The notes under the pieces were generated by a model, which saw nothing but the letters and a program-made list of their open reading frames with translations, ran no database searches and was not told the DNA's origin. A stretch of 64,000 nt of DNA from Ornithodoros turicata (taxonomy: Eukaryota; Arthropoda; Arachnida; Ixodida; Argasidae): contig NC_088206.1 of assembly GCF_037126465.1 (NCBI RefSeq), forward strand, positions 67,831,687 through 67,895,686, in the 5' to 3' direction. Made by a program: the position numbers and the translations under genes. Position 1 is the stretch's first letter; every line of letters begins with the position of its first letter. Shown piece by piece: positions 24,401 through 34,964 of this stretch.

Positions 24401-27400
24401 GCTGGCGTCTAATATCCACAAGAAGGTCGAAATGGTGGAGGAAGTCGGCGCCAAGGATTGCGAAGGGGAGGTCGGCGATGGTAAAAACCCAACGAAATAC
24501 TCTGCGCAGGCCGAGGTCAAGGGTGACGGAGCGTTGACCGTAAGTTGAGATGGTGGACTTGTTGACGGCCTGCAAAGCCAAGTCTGGTTGTCGGTGTCGT
24601 TTTTCTGCGGGGGTTGGTGGAACGACGCTCACGTCAGCCCCGGTGTCCACCAGGAAGCGACAGCCGGACACGCGGTCCGTGATCCGGAAGAGCCGGCTGT
24701 TGTCGCCCCCAGCCACGCCAGCCGTTAATGGTTGGGGGGAGCGTTTCCCGGCCACGAGCAAGGGGCCTGGCAGTTCCTTGCGGCATCGCCAAATTTTCGA
24801 TGATACCAGCAGAAGTGGTGCTGAGAGGGCGAAGGAGACCGTTGACGGGATGGCGAGCAGCGACGGCAAAACGGGCGCAGAGGGGAACGTGGTCGCTGCG
24901 GGGGAATGGCGTCCACCCGGTTCACCAGGGCCGCCACCGTAGTCTGGAGTTGCTGGAGCGACGTGCTGATGGCATTGATTGCAACGTCCACCGGTGGAGG
25001 GGAGGTGCGGGGGGCCAGGGCGGCAACGGCTCCTGGAGATGGAAGGCCAGCAAAATCCAGAATACGGTCCGCCATCTTCGCCAAGTCATCCAGGCGGGAA
25101 TTTTCGCCGGCGGCCAGGATCATGCGTACGTTGTGGGGCAAACGTTGTAGGAAGAGCTCGCGTAGTAGTGAGTCGTCCGTGGTAGGGTTGCCGGCGAGGT
25201 CGCGCATGCGGCGTAGGAGCTGGGTGGGCCGTCGATCGCCGAGCTCTTCCCTGTTCAGAAGCTGCTGCAATCGCCGCTCCTCCGAAGCAGACGTGCGGCG
25301 GATTAACTCGTCCCGTAAGGTGTCGTAGGGCAACTCGGGGTGAGGGTGGATTATTAGGTCACGGAGTTCCGCCGCAGCTTCGGGAGGAAGGTTTGCGATG
25401 GCATAGCCAAACCTTGAGGCTTGAGAAGTGACGCGGCGTCCGTCGAAGAGAACCTCCGCCTGCGCGAACCACAGCTGAGGATCGGAGATGGAGAAAGGCG
25501 GCAGGCGGAGCGGTGCCACAGAAGCCTCGAGCGGTGGAAGTGGCGGTGGCCGGCTGGGAGGCGAAGAGCTGGTGGAGTGCTGGTCACCGTTCATGATGGT
25601 GGAACGTTGGATCACGTCCGGGTCACCAGTTGTAGAGCGAGAAATGAGGCGACCAGGCTCTACTGAGGTTGATGGGTTTAATGACGGTTAATGGCGATGA
25701 ACCGAAAACGAAAGCTCGGGTCACGCGCAGTGCTGCGCGTAACCGATGGCGGTGCTGGTGATGATTATGACGCTGCTGCTACAGTTCCTTTCACTTTTCA
25801 GCACCACCACCGCCAACAGCAGCACCACCGTCAGCACCACCAACACCACAACCAGTACCACCACCAACAAAACCAACAAAAGCACCACCAAAACCACAAC
25901 CAACACCACCTACTCCACCACCAACACCACCTACTCCACCACCAACACCACCAACACCGAAACCGAAACCACCACCAACTCCGAAACCGAAACCAACACC
26001 ACCAACACCGAAACCAACCCCACCAACACCGAAACCGAAACCAACCCCACCAACACCGAAACCAACCCCACCAACACCAAAACCAACACCACCAACACCA
26101 AAACCAACACCACCAACACCAAAGCCAACACCACAACCACCACCAGCACCACCAGGACCGCCAGGGAACCTCAAAGACTTCGTCATGTGCACGGTCGGCG
26201 CACACTTCAATGAACCGGACAAGTACATCAACATCCCGTGCGATTACATCATACACGACAACATGGTAGGGACTTCGAAAGGGATTTTTCCAACTCAGGA
26301 TTTCACAGCTTGGGAAAACTTCCTCGAGGTAAGTCAAGGACTTCGGCATTACTGCTCGGAGCAGCAAAGTAGCAAGTGCGGGCTCATTTAGCCAAAACAG
26401 TTAAAACACAGCTAAAGACAGCTAAAACGGCAACGATGAGTGTCATGGGCGCAGGTGTTCATGGTGTTCATGTCCCGCATCTTCAAATGTTTCTTGCAAC
26501 TGCCCCATTACAACCCCATCTCGGGGAGTGCTTGTCTTTCGGCTGCCGTAAGGTAACTTTGGATCCACCATTCGGGTCGGTGGCTGGAAAGTTTGTCCCG
26601 AAAAGCGTCCGAATTCATTCCGAACCGAATTCGGGACCGAACTTTCTTCAGAGAACAGAATTCAGAGTTAAATTCGGCTCCATCTGACCAAGCCAGATTT
26701 CCGCTCCGAAATGGGAAGTGACGCCAACCGAAAAAGCAGCAAGCATCGAATGGCAATTCAGCCAGAAGCAGAACCATAGCAACAATGAGGTAGCAATCGG
26801 GTCGACTGTTGGCGTGTGTTCGACTTCTACACCTATGAATACAGGGATCATCTCGTTGAACACAAGTAGAGTAGACAAGCGAGCTGGTGTATGCGGTTTG
26901 AACGGAAACATCTCCTTGAGTCTGAGGAGCAACCGAAGGGGGGAAAACTACACAGGACGGACGCGGGACAAGAACCGGCAACGACGACTCAAATGACGAC
27001 TTTTGAGTCGTCGTTGTCGGTTCTTGTCCCGTGTCCGTCCTGTATAGTTCCCTCCCCCCCTTCGTTTGCTCCTCAGACTCAAGGAGATGTTTCCGTTCAA
27101 GGGATCATCTCATTGAGCTCGATGGTTGAAAGGGGATGTGCCCAAAGGTCAGAAGTCTTCGGCCGAACTTTGGCTTGCCATTCGGGACCATGCGGTGATG
27201 CACGAAAAAAAGTTCGGTCCCGATTTCGGTTCGAGCAGTTTCCGGACTGTGTTCGTTCCAGAGGCCTCCACGGGCCCGGGTCCCCGACCCGGCCCGCGGG
27301 CCGGGCTTGTTATTGGCTGTGTGCTCACAAAATATGGCGGCGCCGGGCCGGGCCGTGCCCTGGCCGTCAAAATACGCCACCACCGCGGGCAAGGCCGGGC

Positions 27401-30400
27401 CGACAAACGTGTTTCCGAGAGTCAGGCCCGGCCGGGCCACGCAGCTAATTCCACACGATGGAGAGTTCATATCATCATGCGCTTGCGTCATTGCTGTGCA
27501 TGTTTTGCAAAGACAAGCAAACACACTGACACAAGACACTGCATCATGCATATGATTCGACCCTCTAGAACATTCTCAAATCCACTTTACATTGCTCCTC
27601 ACTCCTCACGTATTTCACAATCACGTTGGCAAAGTTCGGTGAGAGGGGAAGGGACTGGGAGAAGACGTTTGTCGACAGCATCCTCTACCTCCGCAAAAAC
27701 TTAACGATAACGCCCATGCCCGCGTGCGTTCTGGATTTAATTTGGTCTCGTGCGGTTACGGTGTTAAACCGCCATCACTTGTATGTTTGTGGCCTTGTCT
27801 TCTCACTTTATAAATTTACTTATAAATTTGTTTGATAAGCGCCAGAAACGCGTACGTCCCGACTGGAAATACTGGGCCGTGATCCACTCGCTGAGTCACC
27901 GGGTCGGGCCGGGCCCTATTTGCTTAGACGCCTTGTCGGGCCGGGCTATACTCACTGGTTCACCGGGCCGGGCCGCGCCAGGCCGTATAAAAATATGAAG
28001 GTCCGGGCCCGAGTCGGGCCTGGCCATTTTTCGATGCGCCCGGGCCGGGTCGGGCCCGGAAAAATCTGCCCGTGCAGGGCTCTAGTTCGTGCCATGTGGT
28101 TCAGCTTTTAGTGGAGTTCGAAGAAGGCGCTTCCCATACGAGGATGGGTGTGTTGTACTTGTTGGCATTGACGCGCTTTAAATGCATCACTTCGGCCCCG
28201 TGATTTGCCAAGAGCACTTGCGCGAGCCTACCAAATGTGCCCTGTGGAGCGCGCTATGTCAGGGCCCCAGAATGAAACGTCAGACTGAATAGCTCCCTAG
28301 GACATTTGGCCCTTCCATCATCACCAATCAGGACCCATGTACCATCTCCTCCATCTCCTCTACACACTTATGCCAGTGTAGCTGCGCCATCTAATCCTCG
28401 TTTAGAACATCAACATAGCTGCATTGTTTCTGCTCGTTCTCTGGTACGGCACCGGCACATCGCTTCCGTAAGTGGGTCTTAGGTCACTGCCCACTACAAA
28501 CGTAGATCGTGAGAATTTATTGCGTATCACCGGCTGATCCAGTGGAAGCCTACGTGCGGAGTCACAGATAGAGACGGGCACCTGTCGCTCTGTTGTGGCT
28601 CCTTCTTGTATCTGGGTGCGTAATGAGGGAAGGTACAACGTGGCGTAATTTGATGGAGACGTAAAAACTGTGTTCTTACACGGTGCGATGTCGACATGGA
28701 CACAGCGTTGTTTTTGTTTTCCACTTTTTACACCGGCGTTCTTTATTCCCTCCAGCTTGTCGCCAAGAAACCGACACCAGTGCTTGGCATCTCTTTCATG
28801 GGTCGGTTCTACGAGGATACTGCCTATGGTTGGAATACTGCAACGGCGAAAAAGGACATGACGAGACTGGCTGACATGGGGATCACCGCGTACGGCATTT
28901 CAGGAATACCTCTGCCAAGTGCTACGGCTGAGGTGGACACCTTCGTTGCACAAGTAGCGCACTTTTTCAGCGTAAGTCGTGTCTCTGCATGGAAAGCTAC
29001 GCAGAATAATAAACCAATCAATTAGTGACAGCAGAAACAATTGAACCAATGACATTGGTGTGTTTCTGATGTGTTTAACGGTTACATTCTGCTGAATGGT
29101 TTTCCCCTAATGATGCACTAAGTCTGACGTGCTTGCGGTTTCGTAACACAAGATGCGCAATCTCATCAACGCATTTTACTTTTCATGTCAGGGCTTGGCA
29201 AGTGCAAACTCTACGCTAGTGCAAAAAGGGCAGCAGTTCACCACCTTCTGCAGCGTAAAAATTAACGCGAGAAGCGCTCCTAACCTTGAGGACTTTATGA
29301 AGAAATTCACGTAAGTTGTTGTTGAACCTACCGACCAGACGAGGCTGTCCTATAATAATATATAGGGGTCTTACACGACCGTATAGCCCCGACCCGTTAC
29401 TCTATGGCACGGAGTCTTACCCTAGACCGAGCGATTTCGCCTTTTCGTACCTAATGCCTTCTGAAACGGAGGCATCTATAAATAAGCACTACTATAGGTA
29501 CATTGTGTCCATCCTCTAGCGAATTACGATGGACGATTATACAGCGTGTTTCACGAAAAATTAGCCAAACAATAAAAAGGAAAGCGGTGTATCGAAAACC
29601 AAAAAGGCGCTGCGTAGTGCTGCCAGTGGTGTGAGGATACTGTTTTTTTGTTTTGTATTTCAGTGAAACAGCCTGTATATACGATCTCCAAGCCTGAACC
29701 AATAGCATTTCTTGTACTATTCCTCCCGTGTTCTTTGATCATTCAATGTCTGTGTGTGTCCAATATCCTTCACCATTTGCGGCTTAACGCATGACCCCTC
29801 TCATTTCCCTAGAGGGGACCTGGTCGTCGTTGTAACGCACAACGCCCTTTTGCCGGTCGCTCCGAGCAACGTGAGCCACTGCAGCTTAACCCCCGCATCA
29901 TCTTGGAATCAAGGGGGCAACGAATTGGTAAGTATGCTACAGGACTGCAAATATTCCTACCTACAGTTCAGTCTTATGCCTACCGAACAGTCGGAACACA
30001 CTGGGAGTATGTACTGATGGATATTGTTACAGGAATCCTGCATGTATGTCGGCCTCCAGAGCCGACGTCGTACGCGTTGTATCCGAATGTTCTTATCTGT
30101 GTGTTCTCTTTTACGTGCAGGCCGTAGCTGAGAGCGCCTTGTCAGGAATGACTCCCCAGATCTGTGTCGGCGTTTCTTTTACTATGGCTGTTCTGTTACA
30201 CGCTTACAATACCACGATACCTGCAAACGCGCCGCCGGCCACGTGCACGTACAAGTCCATGGTGCGCTACGGGGATTGGTGCCCATACAGAAGTGGGGAA
30301 GCGTACGATAATACGAAGCTGACGACGACCAATATCATTGGCCAAACTGTGGCCACCTACAGCACCACAAAGAGCATGGAGGACTCTGTAAGCAACAACA

Positions 30401-31878
30401 ACTTTGTTTGAAGGATGCCGTAATTATAGACGATTCGTAATGATTCCTGGCTTTAGAATGCGAGAATGACTTTGTTGCGCAAACGTCGTCACATTCGTCC
30501 AGTTCCCAAGCAAAACAGCAGCACTCGCAGAAAAAAGGGGGGAGCAGTCACACCGTATTGGAGGTAATAGTTGTCGCATATGTTGTGTCTAAAAGGCTGC
30601 AAAGTTCTACCTGCTACCTCACTCTCTGCCACGAATGATAGGGTTACCCCTTCTGATTTGGTGAGCGAGGGGGGCGTACGCCTTTTTGTAGCAATTTGGA
30701 TAACTTCTTTTACCACCCTTTACACCCTTTGTCACACGCTATGTTGACGTAGGTGGTAATTATAGAAGCTACCACTTTTTACACACCGCGTCCGGTGCAT
30801 ACCCCATTCGGGTTGTAAGAGGTCTCTTTGCCTACAGCGGCAACACGTCATGTCGTGTAGCAAGTATCTTGGTGCCGGTAGCTTTCGTACAAAATGGAGC
30901 GGTCTTGCTGTCTCAGCTCGGCATGCCTATGCCGTGGCATTTTTGCCGTATTGCATCTATGGATTCTTTGATGACTGCTTCCGGTCACCCTTAGTTCTAT
31001 GAACAGAGACTGACATGAACGCTGCCATTAGAATTCTGCACAAGGATGTGCCTAAAGCCGCAACACTGTCGTGCCATGTTCCTCATGTTACTTCGTGCAA
31101 TATTAGATGCAAGGCAGAGTGGTCCCGCGGGGAGAAACGTTAGCGGCACTCAGTGAATGCAAATGCACGGCAATAGGCTTGGAGACCGGAGTACGAGACC
31201 AGTGGCACCGGGAAACCAGATAAAGGGCGGTTTTTGGTTTGCGAAAGCTCTAGCTGCACGTACCCACTGGGGCACCACTGCCGAATTTTCTTCCCATAGG
31301 ACACTCCACTTAATGTCCCGTGCTTTTATTCATAATGAAACTACAGTGATAGACGACGACAAAGGGTTCAAAAAAGAAGTGACAGGACACCTGCTTCATC
31401 CTTCAACCTTTGCACTACTTCATCTTAACCCTTTATCATCGTCTATTGCCGCAGTTTACAGTGCTGAATAAAAGTTACGGTTACACGCTCCGGCGCGTTC
31501 CTTCCACAGAGTGACACGCTGCCAGCGAAATGAACCCTTCAGATTTACAGGCATGTGACTAGGTAACCCAGTCACCGGTTTGCAAGACCGTACGGAACCA
31601 TTCGCCGCTAGGGTGTCACTTTGGGCAAGAAATACGCCGGAGTGTGTTCCGTAAACGTTTTTGCAACACTGTGAGGTACCTCCCTACACGCACTGCCCGT
31701 TGATTGCCTTCTGTTATTCCAGATCAAGAAATTGACGAACACTGTCAAGTACCCATTTGGCGTGATGCTTCATGATATCCAGTTTGATATGCTCGAGACT
31801 GACGATTGTAAGCCAGAAGAGTCTCTGGGAAGGGTGAAACACGTAGCTGGCATAATACACGGTCAACCACATGGATAA
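15492..31878 (+). CDS. Type II membrane protein with proline-rich stalk and GH18-like ectodomain (12 exons)
   Basis: Exons are 15492-15510, 15881-15922, 16770-16779, 17222-17298, 18415-18420, 18837-18941, 25802-26328, 28756-28971, 29192-29310, 29813-29927, 30121-30387 and 31723-31878. All junctions are GT-AG and the phases fit, giving 552 aa. The protein has an acidic cytoplasmic tail ([18 protein letters not shown]), one membrane helix (about residues 24-48) and a stalk of roughly 110 residues rich in PTP and PKP. The ectodomain opens at [10 protein letters not shown]. Its last exon reads [21 protein letters not shown], resembling the closing barrel strand of chitinase-like GH18 proteins. 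No DxxDxDxE catalytic motif is visible, so it is probably not an active chitinase. Two microexons (10 and 6 bp) are needed; the 6-bp one can be skipped in frame. Exon 1 begins after an acceptor at 15480, so an upstream non-coding exon is likely. The GH18 link is a remote inference. Confidence 0.8.
16517..16690. mobile_element. Degenerate MITE related to the element at 57561
   Basis: The left end (ACCCCTGTCGCAAGGGCAGCC) and right end (GAAGACTGCCCGTCTGCGAC) are divergent inverted copies matching the termini of the Harbinger-like element at 57561-57778. It lies in intron 2 of the proline-rich membrane protein gene. Confidence 0.5.
17542..17780. mobile_element. TA-flanked palindromic MITE, 239 bp
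   Basis: The ends read CACTGTTAAAACAGAACTTC and its near complement, the arms pair almost to the centre, and TA flanks both sides. It belongs to the same family as the elements at 19098-19334 and 19684-19921. It lies in intron 4. Confidence 0.8.
19051..19537. mobile_element. MITE interrupted by a nested MITE
   Basis: Outer ends CACTCTAAAAACGGAGC (19051) and its complement ending at 19537 are separated by a related but distinct element at 19098-19334. A partial right end of another copy ends at 19048, directly adjacent. The outer interior contains GGGGCGTACGCC, also found in a fragment at about 30630-30715. Confidence 0.75.
19098..19334. mobile_element. Near-perfect palindromic MITE, 237 bp
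   Basis: CACTCTTAAAAATGAACTTC opens the element and its complement closes it. Both arms match almost base for base through a centre near 19213-19222. It is nested inside the 19051-19537 element, so it inserted later. The high arm identity suggests recent activity or gene conversion. Confidence 0.85.
19684..19921. mobile_element. TA-flanked palindromic MITE, 238 bp
   Basis: Same termini as the 19098-19334 element, flanked by TA on both sides. The TA duplication points to a Tc1/mariner-type transposase acting in trans. It lies in intron 6 of the proline-rich membrane protein gene. Confidence 0.85.
20199..20497. repeat. Two adjacent palindromic repeats
   Basis: A palindrome at about 20199-20318 and a related one at about 20357-20497 share GGGATAGCGTTGGTGGTTCTG and its complement. 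They are separated by the direct repeat CACTAATAGTGAG. The origin is probably a duplicated MITE. Confidence 0.6.
20549..20879. mobile_element. GC-rich hAT-type MITE, 331 bp, 8-bp target duplication
   Basis: Ends are TAGAGCACTGCAC and GTGCAGAGCTCTA. The direct repeat ATCGTTAT lies outside both ends (20541-20548 and 20880-20887). The interior is unusually rich in GGGCC motifs. No transposase is encoded. Confidence 0.85.
21027..21170 (+). repeat. Direct repeat, two units of about 92 bp
   Basis: TAGATAGCTTTTAACTACCA and flanking sequence occur twice (near 21056 and 21147), followed by CT-rich simple sequence. Confidence 0.5.
21940..22045 (+). mobile_element. SINE-like tRNA head
   Basis: A B-box-like GGTTCGATCCCC lies in a tRNA-like arm (about 21974-21992), followed by non-tRNA sequence. 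The body differs from the SINE at 13731, so this would be a second family. Boundaries are uncertain. Confidence 0.35.
22694..22846 (-). repeat. 3' LTR of the gypsy-type element
   Basis: 153 bp; a polypurine tract (GGGGGGGAG on the minus strand) abuts it. By-eye comparison shows no difference from the other LTR. Confidence 0.9.
22828..23612 (-). pseudogene. Integrase C-terminal remnant
   Basis: This frame starts abruptly within the integrase core at [17 protein letters not shown], which normally contains the distal end of the catalytic core. It continues through the GPYRVI SH3-like tail and a Pro-rich extension. The zinc finger and the first catalytic acids are missing. The junction with reverse transcriptase near 23600 shares ACACACCATCAC, suggesting deletion at short homology. 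Confidence 0.8.
23590..24869 (-). pseudogene. Retrotransposon pol: protease and reverse transcriptase, truncated
   Basis: The aspartic protease motif [11 protein letters not shown] is encoded around 24636-24650. Reverse transcriptase motifs follow, including [15 protein letters not shown] and [11 protein letters not shown] (YMDD at 23739-23750). The frame is open up to LTFLGHT near 23600 and then runs into sequence that belongs, in another frame, to integrase. The reverse transcriptase connection region and RNase H are absent, so the enzyme is broken. Confidence 0.85.
24725..25594 (-). CDS. Retrotransposon Gag
   Basis: An intact 289-aa frame from the ATG at 25594. It has a Pro/Ser-rich N-terminus, a capsid-like helical middle ([19 protein letters not shown]) and ends with a zinc-knuckle-like motif, [18 protein letters not shown]. 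This Cys-His arrangement is typical of Ty3/gypsy Gag proteins of animals. It would package element RNA. The pol frame starts inside its 3' end in another frame, so expression of pol probably needs frameshifting. Confidence 0.85.
   Translation of the reverse strand: MNGDQHSTSSSPPSRPPPLPPLEASVAPLRLPPFSISDPQLWFAQAEVLFDGRRVTSQASRFGYAIANLPPEAAAELRDLIIHPHPELPYDTLRDELIRRTSASEERRLQQLLNREELGDRRPTQLLRRMRDLAGNPTTDDSLLRELFLQRLPHNVRMILAAGENSRLDDLAKMADRILDFAGLPSPGAVAALAPRTSPPPVDVAINAISTSLQQLQTTVAALVNRVDAIPPQRPRSPLRPFCRRCSPSRQRSPSPSQHHFCWYHRKFGDAARNCQAPCSWPGNAPPNH
25631..25783 (-). repeat. 5' LTR of the gypsy-type element
   Basis: 153 bp, short for an LTR. Its end lies 18 nt before exon 7 of the host gene. 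Confidence 0.9.
26895..27100. repeat. Near-perfect palindrome, about 97-bp arms
   Basis: Arms 26897-26993 and 27002-27099 are inverted copies; the centre is a 7-8-bp spacer. More divergent inverted copies extend outward (about 26545-26690 and 27160-27240), so this is likely the core of a larger foldback element in intron 7. Confidence 0.7.
27259..28084. mobile_element. GC-rich hAT-type MITE, 826 bp
   Basis: Ends resemble those of the 20549-20879 element (right end GTGCAGGGCTCTA). Imperfect 8-bp flanks GTTCGTTC (27251-27258) and GTTCGTGC (28085-28092) look like an aged target duplication. GGGCCGGGCC tracts occur near both ends. It lies in intron 7. Confidence 0.65.
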
Positions 31879-31879
31879 T

Positions 31880-31885
31880 AATAAA
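31880..31885 (+). terminator. Polyadenylation signal AATAAA
   Basis: AATAAA begins one base after the TAA stop of the proline-rich membrane protein gene, giving a very short 3' UTR. Confidence 0.5.
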
Positions 31886-32690
31886 TATGTCAAACATCCC
31901 TCTGTCTCAAGTCGTTATGGGTCACGAACCCACAAACCAGCGGGGGGGGGGGGGATAATGTTCACTAAAGTGAAAAAAAAAAAACAGCTTGTCTCAATTA
32001 GTGCAATTAAAACAAAATTAGTTCACGCAACCCTACCGTTTAGAAGGAAAACATGATGAAAACAGCATTCTTTGGCAGCAACAAATGGGATCCATAGGAA
32101 GGAAAGATCCAATGAAACAACAGAGAAGCGCGCGTGGACGTGTGGATTTGCGCGGCATGATGCGCACTGCTGCATTTTTCAATGACTCTTCACTGAATTG
32201 TAGCCCACAACAGCTACACACACAGCTTTGTGCTCGCGCACTTTGTGCTCCATGGTGTGGAACGCGCATGCATACGCAGCGTGGACTAAGAACGCCGATG
32301 TATGAGCTGAGGGTCCTTCACTTAGCCCCCAGGCAAGCAAGCAAGCGTCCAGTACAATTTTGTTTGTAGCTTCGAAACGGAATCAGTTTCGAATTATGAT
32401 AACAAGTACAAAGCCAACATAGCGTGTAACGTGGTTTGAAGTAAACGTGTTTTTAGCGTTTTAGTGCTCCTTTAAGAAAGACAGCAAGTGATGTCCAAGA
32501 CCAGTGATATATCCAAACCCCCTACACTGCACTAGCATCCACCCAAATATTTGGGGACATCCCTCTGCTCTCCTTTCCTGTGCATACCCTGTCCCTTTTG
32601 TTTTTCAGCTGTAGACACCAATGGGCGATGATGCATGAAATAGTGAACCCAGTTTCCCTCACCTGTGCTCACGATTCTGGATAAAAAATT
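31886..32690. other. Gene-less stretch downstream of the membrane protein gene
   Basis: I see no supported exon. It contains an oligo-G tract near 31940 and an A-run near 31974, and nothing else I can classify. Confidence 0.4.
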
Positions 32691-32699
32691 CCAACAGGC

Positions 32700-32930
32700 C
32701 ATGATGACGACTACTACTACTGTCACCACCACCACCACCACCACTACTACTACTACCACCGCCACCTCTACTACTACCACCGCCACCACTACTTCTACTA
32801 CTAATACTAATTCTACGACTATCCACCACCACCATTACCACTACTACTCCACCACTACCACCACCACTGCCACTACTACTACCACTATCACTGCCACCAC
32901 TACTACTACTACGACCACCAACACCACCAC
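32700..32930. repeat. Trinucleotide microsatellite (ACT/ACC)n
   Basis: About 230 bp of interrupted ACT, ACC and related triplets. It directly precedes the pseudoexon at 32966. Confidence 0.9.
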
Positions 32931-32965
32931 CTGCGTTTCTGTTTCTGTTTGTCTCATTTCCCCAG

Positions 32966-33075
32966 CGGAAATTTCGTCCTTGTTGTGACACACAACGCCC
33001 TTCTGCCGGTCGATCAACGTGAGTCACTGCAGGTTAACCCCCACGTCATCTCGAAATCAAGAAGACAACGAATTG
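32966..33075 (+). pseudogene. Dead copy of exon 10 of the proline-rich membrane protein gene
   Basis: This block matches 29813-29927, including acceptor, [10 protein letters not shown] coding segment and GT donor, and similarity continues about 55 bp into the next intron. It is 110 bp against 115 bp: a 5-bp deletion after CCGGTCG shifts the frame. No other exon copy is visible nearby, so this is a fragment of a partial duplication. Confidence 0.75.
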
Positions 33076-33589
33076 GTATGTTACAGGCAACAAATATTCC
33101 TTCAGTCCTATGCCCACGGAGCAATTTTAACACCGCTTCGTACTGGTGCACAACCTGCCCGGTACAAGAGAACACTGTACGTGCTTCATCTAGTGAAGAA
33201 TCTTTGCGAAATGAATCTCTCTTATTCGAATCTGGTTCCAAGGGACTGTGGAACGATTTTGTCCTTGCTTTTGTTTGGCAGAAAAAAATGGACACACAAC
33301 CTATGTATTACGTTCGGCAAGCCAGCGGTTTTCTCGTGGTACTGAAGTTATACGAAGCTTGTACCATGGGAGTGTGGTGCCTTGGGGAACACGTGTGTTG
33401 TAGTGAAGAAGCGAGTGAAAGGAGGAACACGAAGGAAAGGAACGGGAGGAGGTGGTCGGGATATTATAGAAAACGTTACACTTTTTCTGATCCTGTGTTA
33501 CAGCCGCGAAGCAACTGTAGCTATGAGTGGCGTACAGATGTGTACGGATGGTGTGGGGACAGCAGGAAGGAGTGGGGGACAGGGGGGTT

Positions 33590-33680
33590 AGCATGCCTCC
33601 TGGACCGACTTCAGGGGGAACCGTGAAAACAGCCGGTGGTAGGATTCGAACCCACTTCCTCCCAGCCTTCAGCACGACCT
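33590..33680 (-). mobile_element. SINE fragment with tRNA head
   Basis: On the minus strand GGGTTCGAATCC (33641-33653) and the following body resemble the SINE at 13731, then degrade. Confidence 0.5.
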
Positions 33681-34964
33681 TGGATGCCACCAGCGAAGGG
33701 GACGCTTGAACGTGACCAGGGGACGCTTGACCATGAACATCCCAAGAATTGGCATCAGTTATCGAATACGTTACGGTCGCAAGCTGTTGGTTAGAAATGC
33801 GGCCGCCCGGACCAGTGAGGACGCCATATTGGACTTGCCGGACTTACCAGATGTGTAATTAGAGGGGGGAAGTGTGGCAATATGACCTGTTTCGCGATAA
33901 CCGTCAAGCATAGCAAGCGATATCGCCGCCACGGTGTCATAACGTCCGCGCGCAAACCCTCTCTCCTGTAAAGGAGCTCCATAAGCAGTTCCGCAGCACG
34001 AAGAGGGTCTTCTTTGCTTGGCTGCGTTTGAGTGAAGGCATGATGGAGACACGGTCAGAAACGGAGAAGACAGTTTGAACATGTGAGAATAAATATTCTT
34101 TCTTATTGTTAGTTGCTGTGCTTGTCTTCTTCGGGGTTGCGGCGGGTCGGATACGGAACCACCCGGGTTTTTGGGCCGCAGTTCCCACAGTACAAGTCCA
34201 ATTTAAAACAGAAATGGAAAATAAAATTAGGCCTCCGAGGGGAGGGTGGGTCTGTTTATTTTGGCAGGAAAAGTCAGCCAGAAAGAACGGCTTCCTGTTC
34301 CTTGCTAAAGCATTCCTTAGTATGTAGTCAAGTTACTGGGATAGTTAGAATCAGGCGACGTGGAGGCAGAGGTCTTCTGCGTCCGAGGGATTGGATTGGA
34401 AAGAGAAAAGAAAAATATGGAGAGGTTAGTCCCGACCTAGTCAGAACTGGCTACTCCAAAACGCGTTTGTGGGTGAAAAAATAGAGCCCGAAAAAAGAGA
34501 AGAACAAACAAACGAACAACGGGCGTTGTGGGGTCAGAGGTCTTCCTCTCCAACCGAGGCAATTTTGTCCAAATACACTTCCTGCTTTTTAAACGAGACT
34601 GGGCTAGCGCTCATGTATGAGAGTATGGCGTCCATTCCGTGCAGGAGTCCCCGGTTCCTCTCTTGGACAGCAGTCGAAGTCTGCGTCGGCACAGCGAGGG
34701 GGTCAAACAGGGGTGCTGGTGTCCTGATCTGTGTAGCGTGCTGGGTGAAACGCAAGAACTCTAGGAACTCCGTGAAGTTCGGGTGGCTGGACGTGAAGCG
34801 GCTGTGTAGGCCGTTATGCCAGCCGTTGACCATGTTCGTCGTCCTGAGTCCCCGGTTGTCAAATTGTCCCCAACGGTCCCGCAGTAGGGCGTTTGAGAGC
34901 CAGTAGTAGCGTTCCCTGTAGTAGCGTTCAAAATGTTCCACTCGTGCTTCATGTTCATTAAAAT

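Larger units (their letters stand above)
22694..25783 (-). mobile_element. Ty3/gypsy-type LTR retrotransposon, internally deleted
   Basis: Two 153-bp LTRs (22694-22846 and 25631-25783), identical by eye and running TG to CA, bracket 2784 bp read on the minus strand. GTTC flanks both sides (22690-22693 and 25784-25787) as target duplication. A primer-binding-site-like ACTGGTGACCCGGACGTG follows the 5' LTR and an oligo-G polypurine tract precedes the 3' LTR. Order gag, protease, reverse transcriptase, then an abrupt jump to the end of integrase. RNase H and most of integrase are missing. The element cannot move alone. It sits antisense in intron 6 of the proline-rich membrane protein gene, 18 nt from exon 7. 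Confidence 0.93.

Noticed and set aside
25746..26367. Other long frames on both strands over the proline-rich exon.
   Set aside because: The frame reading P-T-P-K joins upstream and downstream exons in phase and continues into a non-repetitive domain; the others are shadows of a triplet-biased exon.
33382..33626. Gly/Arg-rich frame near 33.4-33.6 kb.
   Set aside because: It runs into SINE sequence and has no splice support.
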